A stretch of 55,111 nucleotides of DNA from SIG673 sp045638685 (GCA_045638685.1 JAZUBT010000044.1:1-55111); one strand, 5' to 3'. Counted from the first letter of the stretch, positions 8,083 through 16,010 are shown. Translations and numbers: made by a program. The notes: generated by a model from the letters alone, not told the origin.

Positions 8083-8352
8083 GATGACGAAGAGTAGTAA
8101 CGCTTTGAATCTATTACAGAGAGCCGTAGGCGGTGGAATTACGGTATAGAGACGGGACGCGAATGGGCTTCCGAGGGCGAGCCGAAACAAGAGCAAGTAG
8201 GCAAGACGGAGTAGGAGCTTCGTAAACAAAACCGGTATGTGAAGGCATACGCAGAGAGGACGCGCAAGGCGTCAAGCTTGGGTGGCACCGCAGGTGAAAT
8301 GATTTGTTCTCCTGTCCCGGCAGTTAATAAAAACTGCGGGATAGGATTTTTT
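8083..8352 (+). ncRNA. T-box leader, probable tryptophan specifier
   Basis: Senses uncharged tRNA and controls transcription of the gene at 8393. Visible elements in order: the Stem I start with the AGTA motif (gatgacgaagagtagtaa); an AGAGAGCC segment and distal loop ggcggtggaa; a specifier-loop strand gcGAATGGG in which the triplet after GAA is TGG (Trp); and the T-box sequence gggtggcaccgc at 8280-8291. A terminator hairpin then follows. The gaag/cttc pair flanks the specifier loop. The TGG reading is inference from the motif position, but it agrees with the downstream gene. Confidence 0.9.
8311..8352 (+). terminator. T-box regulated terminator
   Basis: cctgtccc pairs with gggatagg (one G-T pair) and gcagtt with aactgc around an A-rich loop, followed by ATTTTTTGTTTT. 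Antitermination would use the gggtggcaccgc region pairing with the 5' arm. Confidence 0.85.
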
Positions 8353-8392
8353 GTTTTCCGCCCGCAATACAGAGAAAGGATGGTCAGGTACC

Positions 8393-9763
8393 ATGGAAAA
8401 AATCCCGTACAAAATTTATCTTACCGAAGAGGAGATGCCAAGGCAGTGGTATAACGTCCGCGCGGATATGAAAAATAAACCGGCGCCTCTTTTAAATCCC
8501 AAAACCTTAGCTCCTATGGGATATGAGGAGCTTCGTCCTGTTTTCTGCGACGAGCTTATCCGTCAGGAGCTTGATGACAGCACCGCGTATTTTGATATTC
8601 CGGAGGAAATCAGAAGCTTTTACAGAATGTTCCGTCCGTCTCCTCTTATCAGAGCGTACTGCCTTGAGGAAAAGCTCGGAACACCCGCAAAAATTTACTA
8701 TAAATTCGAGGGTAACAATACCTCGGGAAGCCATAAATTAAATTCCGCAATAGCTCAGGCGTACTACGCCAAAAAACAGGGACTTAAAGGTGTTACCACC
8801 GAAACCGGAGCAGGTCAGTGGGGCACGGCACTTTCGATGGCGTGCGCTTACTTCGGACTTGACTGTCAGGTTTACATGGTAAAATGCTCCTATGAGCAAA
8901 AGCCCTTCCGCCGTGAGGTTATGAGAACGTACGGCGCGAGCGTAACACCCTCCCCCTCCGAAACGACCGAGGTAGGACGTAAAATCTTGCGCGAGTTCCC
9001 CGGAACGGACGGATCTCTCGGCTGCGCTATATCCGAGGCGGTTGAAGCTGCGGGAGCGAAGGACGGTTACCGCTACGTTCTCGGAAGCGTTTTAAATCAG
9101 GTTATGCTCCATCAGAGCATAATCGGTCTTGAAAGCAAAACCGCTCTTGACAAATACGGCATTACGCCGGATATAATAATCGGATGCGCCGGCGGTGGAT
9201 CTAACCTCGGCGGACTTATTGCACCTTTTGTCGGTGAGAAGATAAAGGGTAACGCTGATTATCAGATTATCGCCGTTGAGCCGGTTTCCTGTCCGAGCTT
9301 CACCAGAGGTAAATACGCATACGACTACTGTGATACCGGAATGGTATGTCCGCTTGCTAAAATGTACACGCTCGGAAGCGGCTTTATGCCTGCTCCCGGA
9401 CACGCGGGAGGACTGCGTTACCACGGAATGAACAGCACTCTTTCTCAGCTTTACGACGACGGACTTATGGAGGCGCGCTCCGTTACACAGACAGAGGTGT
9501 TTGCCGCGGCTACCGAATTTGCCCGTTGCGAGGGTATTCTTCCCGCTCCCGAAAGCAGCCACGCGATAAAGGTTGCCATCGACGAGGCGATAAAGTGTAA
9601 GGAGACGGGTGAGGAGAAAACCATTCTCTTCGGTCTTACCGGAACGGGATACTTTGATATGAAAGCGTATCAGAGCTTTAACGACGGCAAGATGGTTGAC
9701 TACGTTCCTTCCGACGAAACCCTTGAAAAGGGATTTGCAACTATTCCCGATATAAAGCTTTAA
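8393..9763 (+). CDS. TrpB2-type tryptophan synthase beta chain
   Basis: A PLP enzyme that condenses indole with serine, or an activated serine, to tryptophan. The 456-residue length and sequence match the TrpB2/TrpB-like branch (TIGR01415 type) rather than classical TrpB of about 400 residues. Visible motifs are the PLP lysine in TSGSHKLNSAIAQAYYAKK, TETGAGQWGTALSMA, the phosphate-binding GCAGGGSNLGG, a long lid region around GSGFMPAPGHAGGLRYHGM, and a C-terminal LTGTGYFDMKAYQ. The ATG at 8393 fits the family N terminus; AAAGGA lies 12 bases upstream. No trpA or other trp gene is nearby. Control by a probable Trp T-box supports a tryptophan supply role. A terminator follows at 9773. Confidence 0.92.
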   Translation: MEKIPYKIYLTEEEMPRQWYNVRADMKNKPAPLLNPKTLAPMGYEELRPVFCDELIRQELDDSTAYFDIPEEIRSFYRMFRPSPLIRAYCLEEKLGTPAKIYYKFEGNNTSGSHKLNSAIAQAYYAKKQGLKGVTTETGAGQWGTALSMACAYFGLDCQVYMVKCSYEQKPFRREVMRTYGASVTPSPSETTEVGRKILREFPGTDGSLGCAISEAVEAAGAKDGYRYVLGSVLNQVMLHQSIIGLESKTALDKYGITPDIIIGCAGGGSNLGGLIAPFVGEKIKGNADYQIIAVEPVSCPSFTRGKYAYDYCDTGMVCPLAKMYTLGSGFMPAPGHAGGLRYHGMNSTLSQLYDDGLMEARSVTQTEVFAAATEFARCEGILPAPESSHAIKVAIDEAIKCKETGEEKTILFGLTGTGYFDMKAYQSFNDGKMVDYVPSDETLEKGFATIPDIKL

Positions 9764-9772
9764 TAAAAAACG

Positions 9773-9812
9773 CCCGAAAAACGTCAAAAAACGCGTTTTT
9801 CGGGTATTTTTG
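9773..9812 (+). terminator. Terminator after trpB2
   Basis: An 11-bp stem, cccgaaaaacg with cgtttttcggg (9773-9783 with 9794-9804), is followed by TATTTTTG. Confidence 0.85.
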
Positions 9813-9880
9813 TTGATAAAATGGCGCAAAAGGCTCAAAAAAATTTAAAAAATGTTATTTAATTTTTAATCGGTGTATTG

Positions 9881-9990
9881 TATAATTATTAGTGTTATAG
9901 TCTTTTTTTGGATAGAATGGCAGCCTGTTCCTAACCGAGGCTTTAAGGCTTATCCCAAATTAACACCTTAAATTAAGGCGCCATACCGAA
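9881..9990 (+). other. Candidate promoter and structured leader before the XRE gene
   Basis: TATAAT at 9881-9886 has a poor -35 (tttaat) 17 bases upstream. The following leader has several local inverted repeats (atggc/gccat, agcc/ggct, gccttaa/ttaaggc type) that could fold as one unit. I do not recognise a known riboswitch class. Confidence 0.35.
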
Positions 9991-10034
9991 AAAGCTTATA
10001 TATGGGAAAAACAACCGCGAAAGGAGAACTGAAA

Positions 10035-10655
10035 ATGCAGGATTTAAAAGAAATTGTTTCCGAAAACATATCAAGACTGCGCATAGAAAGAAAAATGACA
10101 CAGCTTGAGCTTGGTCAGGCGCTCAGCTACTCCGACAAGGCGGTTTCAAAATGGGAGCGCGGAGAGGCGGTGCCCGACGCTTACGTTTTGCTTGAAATGA
10201 GTAAGCTTTTTGAGGTAACGGTTGACTATATCCTGACATATCACGGAGCGGACGAGCCTGTGCCCGCGCCGGTTAAAAAACGCACTCGCCGACTTGTGGT
10301 TGCTCTTATAACGGTAACGGGAATTTTTACGTTAGCGGCGCTCGTATATGTAATACTTCAGCTTGCGGGATTTATCTATCCTATTATGTTCCAGTATGCG
10401 GCGGTCATTTCCTTCCTTGTTCTTATGATAATGAATTCTATGTGGGGAAAGACTCGGTACAACATAATTTTTGTATCCGCGTTTGTACAAAGTATTCTTT
10501 TGACTGTATATTTCCTGTTTTTTGGATTTGGGAAAAACTATTGGCAGCTGCTTTTCCTTGGAATACCGATAGAAGCGATAATACTGCTTTCATTTTTCCT
10601 TAAATTCCCGAAGCTTCCAAAGGCTCATAAGCAGAAAAAGGAAGAACAGTCTTAG
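10035..10655 (+). CDS. XRE-family HTH regulator with C-terminal membrane domain
   Basis: The N-terminal Cro/C1-type helix-turn-helix (about residues 8-62) is clear from NISRLRIERKMTQLELGQAL and SDKAVSKWERGEAVPD. A basic linker (VKKRTRR) leads into about four hydrophobic helices, including LVVALITVTGIFTLAALVYV and LQLLFLGIPIEAIILLSFFL-like segments. The tail is lysine-rich. This makes a membrane-tethered DNA-binding protein of 206 residues, a layout common in Clostridia. The ATG at 10035 has AAGGAG eight bases upstream; an upstream in-frame ATG at 10002 has no such site. Target genes are unknown. A bidirectional terminator separates it from the convergent PAP2 gene. Confidence 0.88.
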   Translation: MQDLKEIVSENISRLRIERKMTQLELGQALSYSDKAVSKWERGEAVPDAYVLLEMSKLFEVTVDYILTYHGADEPVPAPVKKRTRRLVVALITVTGIFTLAALVYVILQLAGFIYPIMFQYAAVISFLVLMIMNSMWGKTRYNIIFVSAFVQSILLTVYFLFFGFGKNYWQLLFLGIPIEAIILLSFFLKFPKLPKAHKQKKEEQS

Positions 10656-10671
10656 CTAAAAAACAATAAAA

Positions 10672-10704
10672 AGGCAGAGGATAGGTCCTCTGCCTATATT
10701 TTTT
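10672..10704. terminator. Bidirectional terminator
   Basis: The 10-bp stem aggcagagga/tcctctgcct with loop tagg has A-rich sequence on the left and TATATTTTTT on the right. It serves the XRE gene and the convergent PAP2 gene. Confidence 0.85.
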
Positions 10705-10747
10705 ATAAATGAAACCCGGCGTGTGGGAGCGATGCTCGGCCGCGGCT

Positions 10748-11323
10748 TTATATCGCTATACAAAGAACGAACGAAAGAGCCGCGGAAAGGCCGCCGAGCA
10801 GTATATCGTTTGGTGTGTGCCGTTTTAAGAAAATCGACGACCATACTACCGCTCCCGCTAAAAGGATACAGGGTATAAGAAATCCCCAGCCAAGGAAATA
10901 TACGGTGAATATCAGGGGGCCGACCACTCCGCAGGAGTGTCCGCTCGCCTTGTGCTTAAGCAGTGCGTTAAACACGGTAAGCACGATTACCGAGACGAGG
11001 TAGCTCGCAAAAATGAGAAGCAGCTCGGAGGAAACTCCGCTGATAACGGCGTAAAGTATTCCGCCGACATAGCCGATGCCGCTCGTTATAAAAGCGAGCG
11101 TTCTCTGTCCCTTTCTGCCCTTGCCTTTAAATCCGGGAATTATAGGCTGGAGAGGGTAAGCGAGTGTCGGAATTATCGCGAGAAAGGATATTCCGGCAAA
11201 AAGGTCAAAGGCTCCGCGGAAGAAGTCGGGGCGCCCGACGTACAGTATTACGAAAAGAGCGCTTACGAGAAGCGGCGGTATTGTAACCACTCTTACTGTT
11301 TTTGCAATGGTTTTCTTGCTCAT
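10748..11323 (-). CDS. PAP2-superfamily membrane phosphatase-like protein
   Basis: A 191-residue, very hydrophobic protein with about five to six membrane helices. Two PAP2 motifs are visible: KASGHSCG, matching the SGH motif, and SSIFLKRHTPNDILLGG, matching the SRxxxxxHxxxD motif; KGKGRKGQR stands where the first motif would be and is weak. Family members hydrolyse lipid phosphates such as undecaprenyl diphosphate or phosphatidate at the membrane. The substrate here is unknown. It ends close to the shared terminator at 10672. On the minus strand a GAAAGTGAG site precedes the ATG. Confidence 0.75.
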   Translation of the reverse strand: MSKKTIAKTVRVVTIPPLLVSALFVILYVGRPDFFRGAFDLFAGISFLAIIPTLAYPLQPIIPGFKGKGRKGQRTLAFITSGIGYVGGILYAVISGVSSELLLIFASYLVSVIVLTVFNALLKHKASGHSCGVVGPLIFTVYFLGWGFLIPCILLAGAVVWSSIFLKRHTPNDILLGGLSAALSFVLCIAI

Positions 11324-11492
11324 AACAATCTCACTTTCTGCTGCCGAGGGCAGCTATACAAAAATTCCGAACGTATTTTCGGTGTTTTATTCAATTAAAT
11401 TGGGTTTTGCTTTTTGAGAAAATTCAGACAGAAGCCCCTCTTTGCCTTATACTGATTTTATCCAGACTAAGAGGCTCTTATGCCGTTTTTTC

Positions 11493-11580
11493 GCAGAAAC
11501 CGGGCGGATTTATAGGCTTTTACGTGTTTGGCAGAGACCGGGTGGATTTATAGGCTTTTACGTGTTTGGCAGAGGGCGGG
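11493..11580 (+). repeat. 38-bp tandem repeat, about 2.3 copies
   Basis: Copies at 11493-11530 and 11531-11568 differ at two positions, and a third begins at 11569. The unit contains ggatttataggcttttacgt. Confidence 0.9.
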
Positions 11581-11677
11581 GGGCGTCCGTTTTTTTATTA
11601 TTGTACGGCGTGGATTTAGCCGTTTTTTCATACAAAAAGCGGCTGTTTTTAATGAAAAAACCGTATTTAGGGTGCAA

Positions 11678-11730
11678 AAAGGGTAACGCCGAGAAAACAA
11701 ATCGCTCCGTCCTTCGGCGTTACCCTTTGT
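11678..11730 (-). terminator. Terminator of the DegV gene
   Basis: A perfect 15-bp inverted repeat (11678-11692 with 11714-11728) lies just after the minus-strand stop, and on that strand it runs into TTTTTGCACC. Confidence 0.82.
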
Positions 11731-11742
11731 TTTATGGCGTTA

Positions 11743-12633
11743 TTAGTTGTTACGCTCTTTTCCTACGAAGAAGAGCGCGACGGTACCGACTCCGGTGTGG
11801 CTTCCTATCGTCGTTCCTATCGAATATATTTTAGTTTTTCCCTTAAGAGCGGGGAATTTGCTTTCGATAAGAGCGGCGACCGCCTCGGCGTCCTCGCGGC
11901 AGCCGGAGTTGGAAATATAGCATTTTCCGTTATAGTCAAGACCGTTATCGGCCAGCGCCTCCATCTTGCTTACAATCTGCTTTATTACTGCCTGCTTTGT
12001 GCGGATTTTTTCTCTCGCAACAAGCTTTCCTTCATTACTTACGTTAAGAAGAGGGCAGATTTTAAGGGCGGTTCCAATAAATCCGCTGACCTTTGATATG
12101 CGTCCTCCGAGAACGAAGTAGGTGAGGTCGGTGGAGAAAAACCAGTGCTGAATGCGAAGCTTGTTTGCCTCTGCCCACTCGTAAACCTCATCGATGGACT
12201 TGCCCTCGTCCCGAAGATCTGCGAGCATATCAACGAAAAGACCGAGTCCCGATGCGGCAGCAAAGCTGTTTACAATGTATATCTTTCTTTCGGGATACTT
12301 TTCGCGAAGCTCGTCTGCGGCTATGTTGGCGGAGTTATATACTCCCGAAAGACCTGCGGAAATACAAACGTGAATTATGTCCTGTCCGTTTTCAAGAAAC
12401 GGAGTGAAGTACTCTATAAATTCGTCCGCATTTACCTGTGAGGTTTTTGTCGTTGCTTTTTTCTCAATCGCGGCGTAGAAATCATCAAATGAAAGGCTTT
12501 CTCCGAGGTCGTCCGTGTATTCCTTGCCATTAAGGAAATAATGGAAGCAGACGTACTTTATGTCTCTTTCTGCAAAATGCTCCTTTGTGAGGTCTGCGGT
12601 TGAACAGGTGCTGATTACGTAGTTTGTTGACAT
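11743..12633 (-). CDS. DegV family fatty-acid-binding protein
   Basis: DegV proteins bind a fatty acid in the cytoplasm; FakB members present it to the kinase FakA for phosphorylation and phospholipid synthesis. The N-terminal motif VISTCSTADLTKEHFAERDI matches the family start, followed by HVCISAGLSGVYNSANIA, the usual TSxLSGTY-like binding loop, then VNSFAAASGLG and a C-terminal GTTIGSHTGVGTVALFFVG, where the ...SHxGPG... loop lies. Length 296 is usual. I chose the ATG at 12633 because GAAAGGG precedes it by nine bases on the minus strand; a longer in-frame start at 12666 lacks a site. A 17-base-spaced promoter lies at 12836, giving a leader of about 190 bases. FakA is not in the window. 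Confidence 0.92.
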   Translation of the reverse strand: MSTNYVISTCSTADLTKEHFAERDIKYVCFHYFLNGKEYTDDLGESLSFDDFYAAIEKKATTKTSQVNADEFIEYFTPFLENGQDIIHVCISAGLSGVYNSANIAADELREKYPERKIYIVNSFAAASGLGLFVDMLADLRDEGKSIDEVYEWAEANKLRIQHWFFSTDLTYFVLGGRISKVSGFIGTALKICPLLNVSNEGKLVAREKIRTKQAVIKQIVSKMEALADNGLDYNGKCYISNSGCREDAEAVAALIESKFPALKGKTKIYSIGTTIGSHTGVGTVALFFVGKERNN

Positions 12634-13000
12634 GTTTAAAATCCCTTTCAGTAACTTTTTTGGCAATGCGGTTTAAAGATTAATGTAGGGTGTTATCTCC
12701 CGCCAAACCGCGACGACTTGAGCCCTATGCGACGCATTGATGTTCTGTTTGATGCTTTTAGGTATCTGCGACGCGTTTAACAGCATATTGGAGCGAAAGC
12801 CTTGCCGTTTTCGGTTTTTCGTTGCCTATGAGTTTATTATATACCGAACGCCGCAAAAAATCAAGCTACTGCAAGCTTCTGCTTCTCCACTCGAAAATCA
12901 GGAGTGGTAGAATTTCGGGCGCTCTCTCTACCGAAATAAAAAACGGCTCTACAAATCGTAGAGCGCGGCGTTCGGGGTGCGTTGAACGGCATAAAAAGAA
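12634..13000 (-). other. Long leader and structured intergenic DNA upstream of degV
   Basis: The interval from the minus-strand promoter (12836-12864) to the gene gives an unusually long leader. Upstream of the promoter, short inverted repeats (ccactc/gagtgg near 12890-12910, gctctac/gtagagc at 12953-12967) suggest structured DNA or a small RNA. No open frame here is convincing, and no known riboswitch class is recognisable. Confidence 0.4.
12836..12864 (-). promoter_or_regulatory. Promoter of the degV gene
   Basis: On the minus strand, TTGATT (12859-12864) and TATAAT (12836-12841) are separated by 17 bases. Confidence 0.7.
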
Positions 13001-13030
13001 AAAGCTTAGCTGTGTTTTTGGCTAAGCTTT
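13001..13030. terminator. Terminator downstream of the cation efflux gene
   Basis: The 10-bp stem aaagcttagc/gctaagcttt closes a 10-base loop. On the minus strand it is followed by TTCTTTTTATG. It probably ends transcription from the gene at 13312, after passing through the tandem repeat. Confidence 0.65.
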
Positions 13031-13195
13031 ATTTGTGTAAACGAAAGTTATGTGTAAGGATCGCGGCTTAGTATAGCCTAAACGCTTCGGGGGTGTATAT
13101 GAGTAAGACAGGTGAAGGTGTTTCTGTATGAAGGCTCCTCTGTGCAGGCAGGGTGCCCGACGCAGGGAGACCGGAGACGAACAAGGCGGGTTTTG

Positions 13196-13300
13196 GGGTT
13201 TATGCATTGTTGGGCGAGGTGGTGTTTTTGTGGGTTTGTGCATTGTCGGGTGAGGTGGTGTTTTTGTGGGCTCGTGCATTGTTGGGCGAGGTGGTGTTTT
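13196..13300 (+). repeat. 36-bp tandem repeat, about 3 copies
   Basis: Units start at 13196, 13232 and 13268 and contain gcattgttgggcgaggtggt with a few substitutions. Because the period is divisible by three, an open frame on the minus strand (13022-13279) survives and repeats a Pro/Thr/Lys-rich 12-residue unit, but it has no ribosome site. The array starts immediately past the stop of the cation efflux gene. Confidence 0.9.
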
Positions 13301-13311
13301 AAATAAAAACG

Positions 13312-14499
13312 TTAGTCCTCTGAAAGGTGATGCGTAAGGTCGGTATCAATCTTGATTACGCATTTGTATTTCGGGTTAAATTCCGAAACAAGAGCCGAGA
13401 CCATTCGCTTTACCTCTTTTTCATCTGTTTCGCAGTCGAGGGGAAGCGCAATGTCAAAAATAAGATTGGTATGAGTTTCTCCCGGAACCATTCTTAGGTC
13501 GTGAAAGCGTGCTTTTTCCGAGACGGTGTGCAAAATTTCGGAAAGCACGGAGCGTATCTCGTTAAGCCTTACGTTTTCCGTATCTATCGGGTCCATATGA
13601 ATTATCGCCTCGCAGCCAAGCTCCTCGGCAAGCTGCTGTTCAATGTTGTCTATAATATCGTGAAGAACAAGGACGTCCTCGTTGCAGGAAACCTCGGCGT
13701 GGAGCGAGACCATTATTCTTCCGGGGCCGTAGTCGTGAACCACGGTGTCGTGCAGTCCGAGAATTTTCTCGTTTGAAAGCACCGTTTCCGTAAGCTTCCT
13801 TATAAACTCCGCGCTCGGCGGCTGACCGAGTAGGGGAGAGATAGTGTCTCTTGCCGACTTGTAGCCTGCGATAAGTATGAAAACCGAAACGGCAAGACCG
13901 CATATACCGTCAAGGTATATAAAACCGGTAAAATGACAGATGATTCCCGAAATCAGAACGACAAGCGTCGAGGCGGCGTCGCTCAGGCTGTCCGCCGAGG
14001 TGGCCTGCATAGCCGAGGAATTTATTTTTCTTCCGTACATCTTATTGTAAAGGCTCATGTAAAGCTTAACGACAACCGACAGGGCAAGAATTATAACTGT
14101 AACGGCGGAAAATTCGGGAGCCGAAGGGCTTATCAGCTTTTCAAATGACATTTTTAAAAGCTCAAAGCCCATTAAAATAATAATAAATGAAACGATAAGT
14201 CCTGAAATGTACTCTATCCTGCCGTGGCCGAACGGGTGATCGGGATCCGCCTTTTTGGTTGAAAGACGAAATCCGACAAGAGTAACGGCGGACGCGCCCG
14301 CGTCGGAAAGATTGTTAAACGCGTCGGCGGTAACGGCGAGAGAGCCCGAAAGAAGACCCGCGGTAAGCTTTGCGGCAAAAAGCAGAACGTTTAAAAATAT
14401 ACCGTAAATTCCGCACACGGTACCGTAGATAAAGCGTACCTTCGGATCGGAAAGGTTATCCTTTTCCTTCACAAATCGGCTTAAAATGAATTTTAACAA
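13312..14499 (-). CDS. Cation diffusion facilitator family transporter
   Basis: A divalent metal/proton antiporter of the CDF family, exporting zinc, iron, manganese or similar ions across the cytoplasmic membrane. About six helices cover residues 30-215. Metal-site motifs are TADAFNNLSDAG in TM2 and TSADSLSDAAS in TM5, with DPDHPFGHGRIEYIS in the loop after TM2. The cytoplasmic C-terminal domain includes HDTVVHDYGPGRIMVSLHAE. The protein is 395 residues, longer than the usual 300 or so: an extra C-terminal segment after about residue 300 (VRLNEIRSVLSEILHTV onward) looks like a second small alpha/beta domain. The start is a TTG with AAGGAG about ten bases upstream. A promoter lies at 14575-14603. 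Confidence 0.92.
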   Translation of the reverse strand: MLKFILSRFVKEKDNLSDPKVRFIYGTVCGIYGIFLNVLLFAAKLTAGLLSGSLAVTADAFNNLSDAGASAVTLVGFRLSTKKADPDHPFGHGRIEYISGLIVSFIIILMGFELLKMSFEKLISPSAPEFSAVTVIILALSVVVKLYMSLYNKMYGRKINSSAMQATSADSLSDAASTLVVLISGIICHFTGFIYLDGICGLAVSVFILIAGYKSARDTISPLLGQPPSAEFIRKLTETVLSNEKILGLHDTVVHDYGPGRIMVSLHAEVSCNEDVLVLHDIIDNIEQQLAEELGCEAIIHMDPIDTENVRLNEIRSVLSEILHTVSEKARFHDLRMVPGETHTNLIFDIALPLDCETDEKEVKRMVSALVSEFNPKYKCVIKIDTDLTHHLSED

Positions 14500-14574
14500 T
14501 GGTGAAAATCTCCTTATTATGTTTTTGAAAATACAGCGGTAAAAATTGCCGTAAATTTTGAACCGTTTAAAAAT

Positions 14575-14603
14575 ATCATAGTAGAAAAGCAGAAAAAAAT
14601 CAA
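14575..14603 (-). promoter_or_regulatory. Promoter of the cation efflux gene
   Basis: On the minus strand, TTGATT (14598-14603) and TATGAT (14575-14580) with a 17-base spacer, about 75 bases upstream of the start. Confidence 0.6.
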
Positions 14604-14696
14604 GGTGTTTTGGGAAATTTCACAAAAATTTTGAAAACCTTTAAAATATGACAAAAAACGATGCGGAGAAGGTGGTTTTTTCATATAAAATTATTA

Positions 14697-14725
14697 TTGA
14701 TTTTAAAGTGAAAACGGCGTATAAT
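14697..14725 (+). promoter_or_regulatory. Promoter of the antiporter gene
   Basis: TTGATT at 14697-14702 and TATAAT at 14720-14725 with a 17-base spacer, divergent from the promoter at 14575. Confidence 0.7.
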
Positions 14726-14763
14726 ATAATACAAAATTACACATAAGAAAAGAGGTCTTTGCT

Positions 14764-15987
14764 TTGAAGATTTTTGACAGAATAGGAGCGTTTTTCGGAC
14801 AGGACGTCCTGCTTTCCCTTGGAATTGCGATACTTATAGGGCTTGTTTTTAACAGACTCGTTAAGCTTCTCGGTCTGCCTAACGTAACAGGCTACCTTGT
14901 GGCGGGAGTTTTGCTCGGCCCGAGCTTTTTACAGGTTATTCCCGAAAGCTTTGTTTCCTCTCTCACGCTCCTTGTTAACGTAGCGCTCGGCTTTATCGCC
15001 TTTTCGATAGGCGGAGAGTTCAGAATTTCCAAAATTAAAACGATAGGAAAAAGCGTGCTTATCATAACCTTTTTTCAGGCTTTCGTAACAACTGCCGTGG
15101 TTGACCTCGGTCTTATGCTGTTTTTCCCGCCCGCGATTGCGATTTCTCTCGGAGCTATTGCTACCGCAACGGCGCCTGCGGCTACGCTTATGGTTGTACG
15201 TCAGTATAACGCGAAGGGGCCCGTTACCGATATGCTTCTTCCCGTTGTTGCGCTTGACGACGCTATCGGACTTGTCGTTTTCTCGGTTTCTCTTTCGGTG
15301 GCAAAGCTCATGGTTGCTACCGAAAAGCCTAACGTTGCTTTGATGCTGCTTGAGCCGATTCGCGAAATTGCGCTTTCTCTTATCGTGGGTGCGCTGATAG
15401 GCGCTGCGCTCACCTTTGGAATGGGCTTTTTCCACTCCCGCTCAAACAGACTTACGTCTATTATCTGCGCCGTATTTCTCGGAACATCACTTGCGTCCCT
15501 TTGGCACCTTTCCTCGTTGCTTCTGTGCATGGCGATAGGCGCGGTTATGGCGAATTTCTATCCCGAAAGCGAAAAGATGCTTGATATAACCGAGCACTGG
15601 ACTCCCGTTGTATTTTTACTGTTTTTCATAATTTCGGGTGCGGAGCTTGACCTCGGAATACTCCCAACGGTAGGGCTTCTCGGTGTGCTTTATATCGTTC
15701 TCCGTTCAATCGGAAAATATTTTGGCGCGAGATTTGGCGCTATGGTGGTTCACGAGGACGAAAATATCAGAAAATATCTCGGAGTAGCGCTTCTTCCGCA
15801 GGCGGGTGTCGCTATCGGTATGAGCCAGATAGTCGTATCGGCGCTTCCTGCCGAATACGGAACTCCGATACGCGCGGTCGTACTCTGCGCAACGCTTATT
15901 TATGAGCTTGTCGGCCCACTTCTTACGAAGTACGTTCTTACGAAAGCGGGAGAGATTATCAAGGGGCAGGAGCACCACGCCGTGTAA
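14764..15987 (+). CDS. Cation:proton antiporter (CPA2-like)
   Basis: A 407-residue membrane protein with about 12 helices and the organisation of Na+/H+ or K+/H+ exchangers of the CPA2 group. Visible features: GLPNVTGYLVAGVLLGPSFL near the N terminus; GFIAFSIGGEF, a typical CPA2 discontinuous helix; ATATAPAATLMVVRQ; and LPVVALDDAIGLVVFS, where the paired aspartates of the ion site lie. There is no C-terminal TrkA-N or universal-stress domain. The start is a TTG with AGAGG eight bases upstream. The ion specificity cannot be read from the sequence. The divergent CDF transporter suggests a local ion-homeostasis region. A strong terminator follows. Confidence 0.9.
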   Translation: MKIFDRIGAFFGQDVLLSLGIAILIGLVFNRLVKLLGLPNVTGYLVAGVLLGPSFLQVIPESFVSSLTLLVNVALGFIAFSIGGEFRISKIKTIGKSVLIITFFQAFVTTAVVDLGLMLFFPPAIAISLGAIATATAPAATLMVVRQYNAKGPVTDMLLPVVALDDAIGLVVFSVSLSVAKLMVATEKPNVALMLLEPIREIALSLIVGALIGAALTFGMGFFHSRSNRLTSIICAVFLGTSLASLWHLSSLLLCMAIGAVMANFYPESEKMLDITEHWTPVVFLLFFIISGAELDLGILPTVGLLGVLYIVLRSIGKYFGARFGAMVVHEDENIRKYLGVALLPQAGVAIGMSQIVVSALPAEYGTPIRAVVLCATLIYELVGPLLTKYVLTKAGEIIKGQEHHAV

Positions 15988-16010
15988 CGCGCCACGGTTA
16001 CAGAAACGTA

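Larger units (their letters stand above)
11324..11742. other. Intergenic region between PAP2 and DegV genes
   Basis: Holds the upstream region of the PAP2 gene, the 38-bp tandem repeat at 11493-11580 and the DegV terminator at 11678-11730. Open frames crossing the tandem repeat have no ribosome site or recognisable product. Confidence 0.6.

Noticed and set aside
8239..8454. Plus-strand open frame in the T-box leader
   Set aside because: It lies across the T-box antiterminator and terminator and overlaps the trpB2 start in another frame, with no ribosome site.
11442..11834. Plus-strand open frames between the PAP2 and DegV genes
   Set aside because: They pass through the 38-bp tandem repeat and the DegV terminator and lack start signals.
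13022..13279. Minus-strand open frame with Pro/Thr repeats
   Set aside because: It exists because the 36-bp tandem repeat is divisible by three; no ribosome site and no domain. The terminator at its end belongs more plausibly to the efflux gene.
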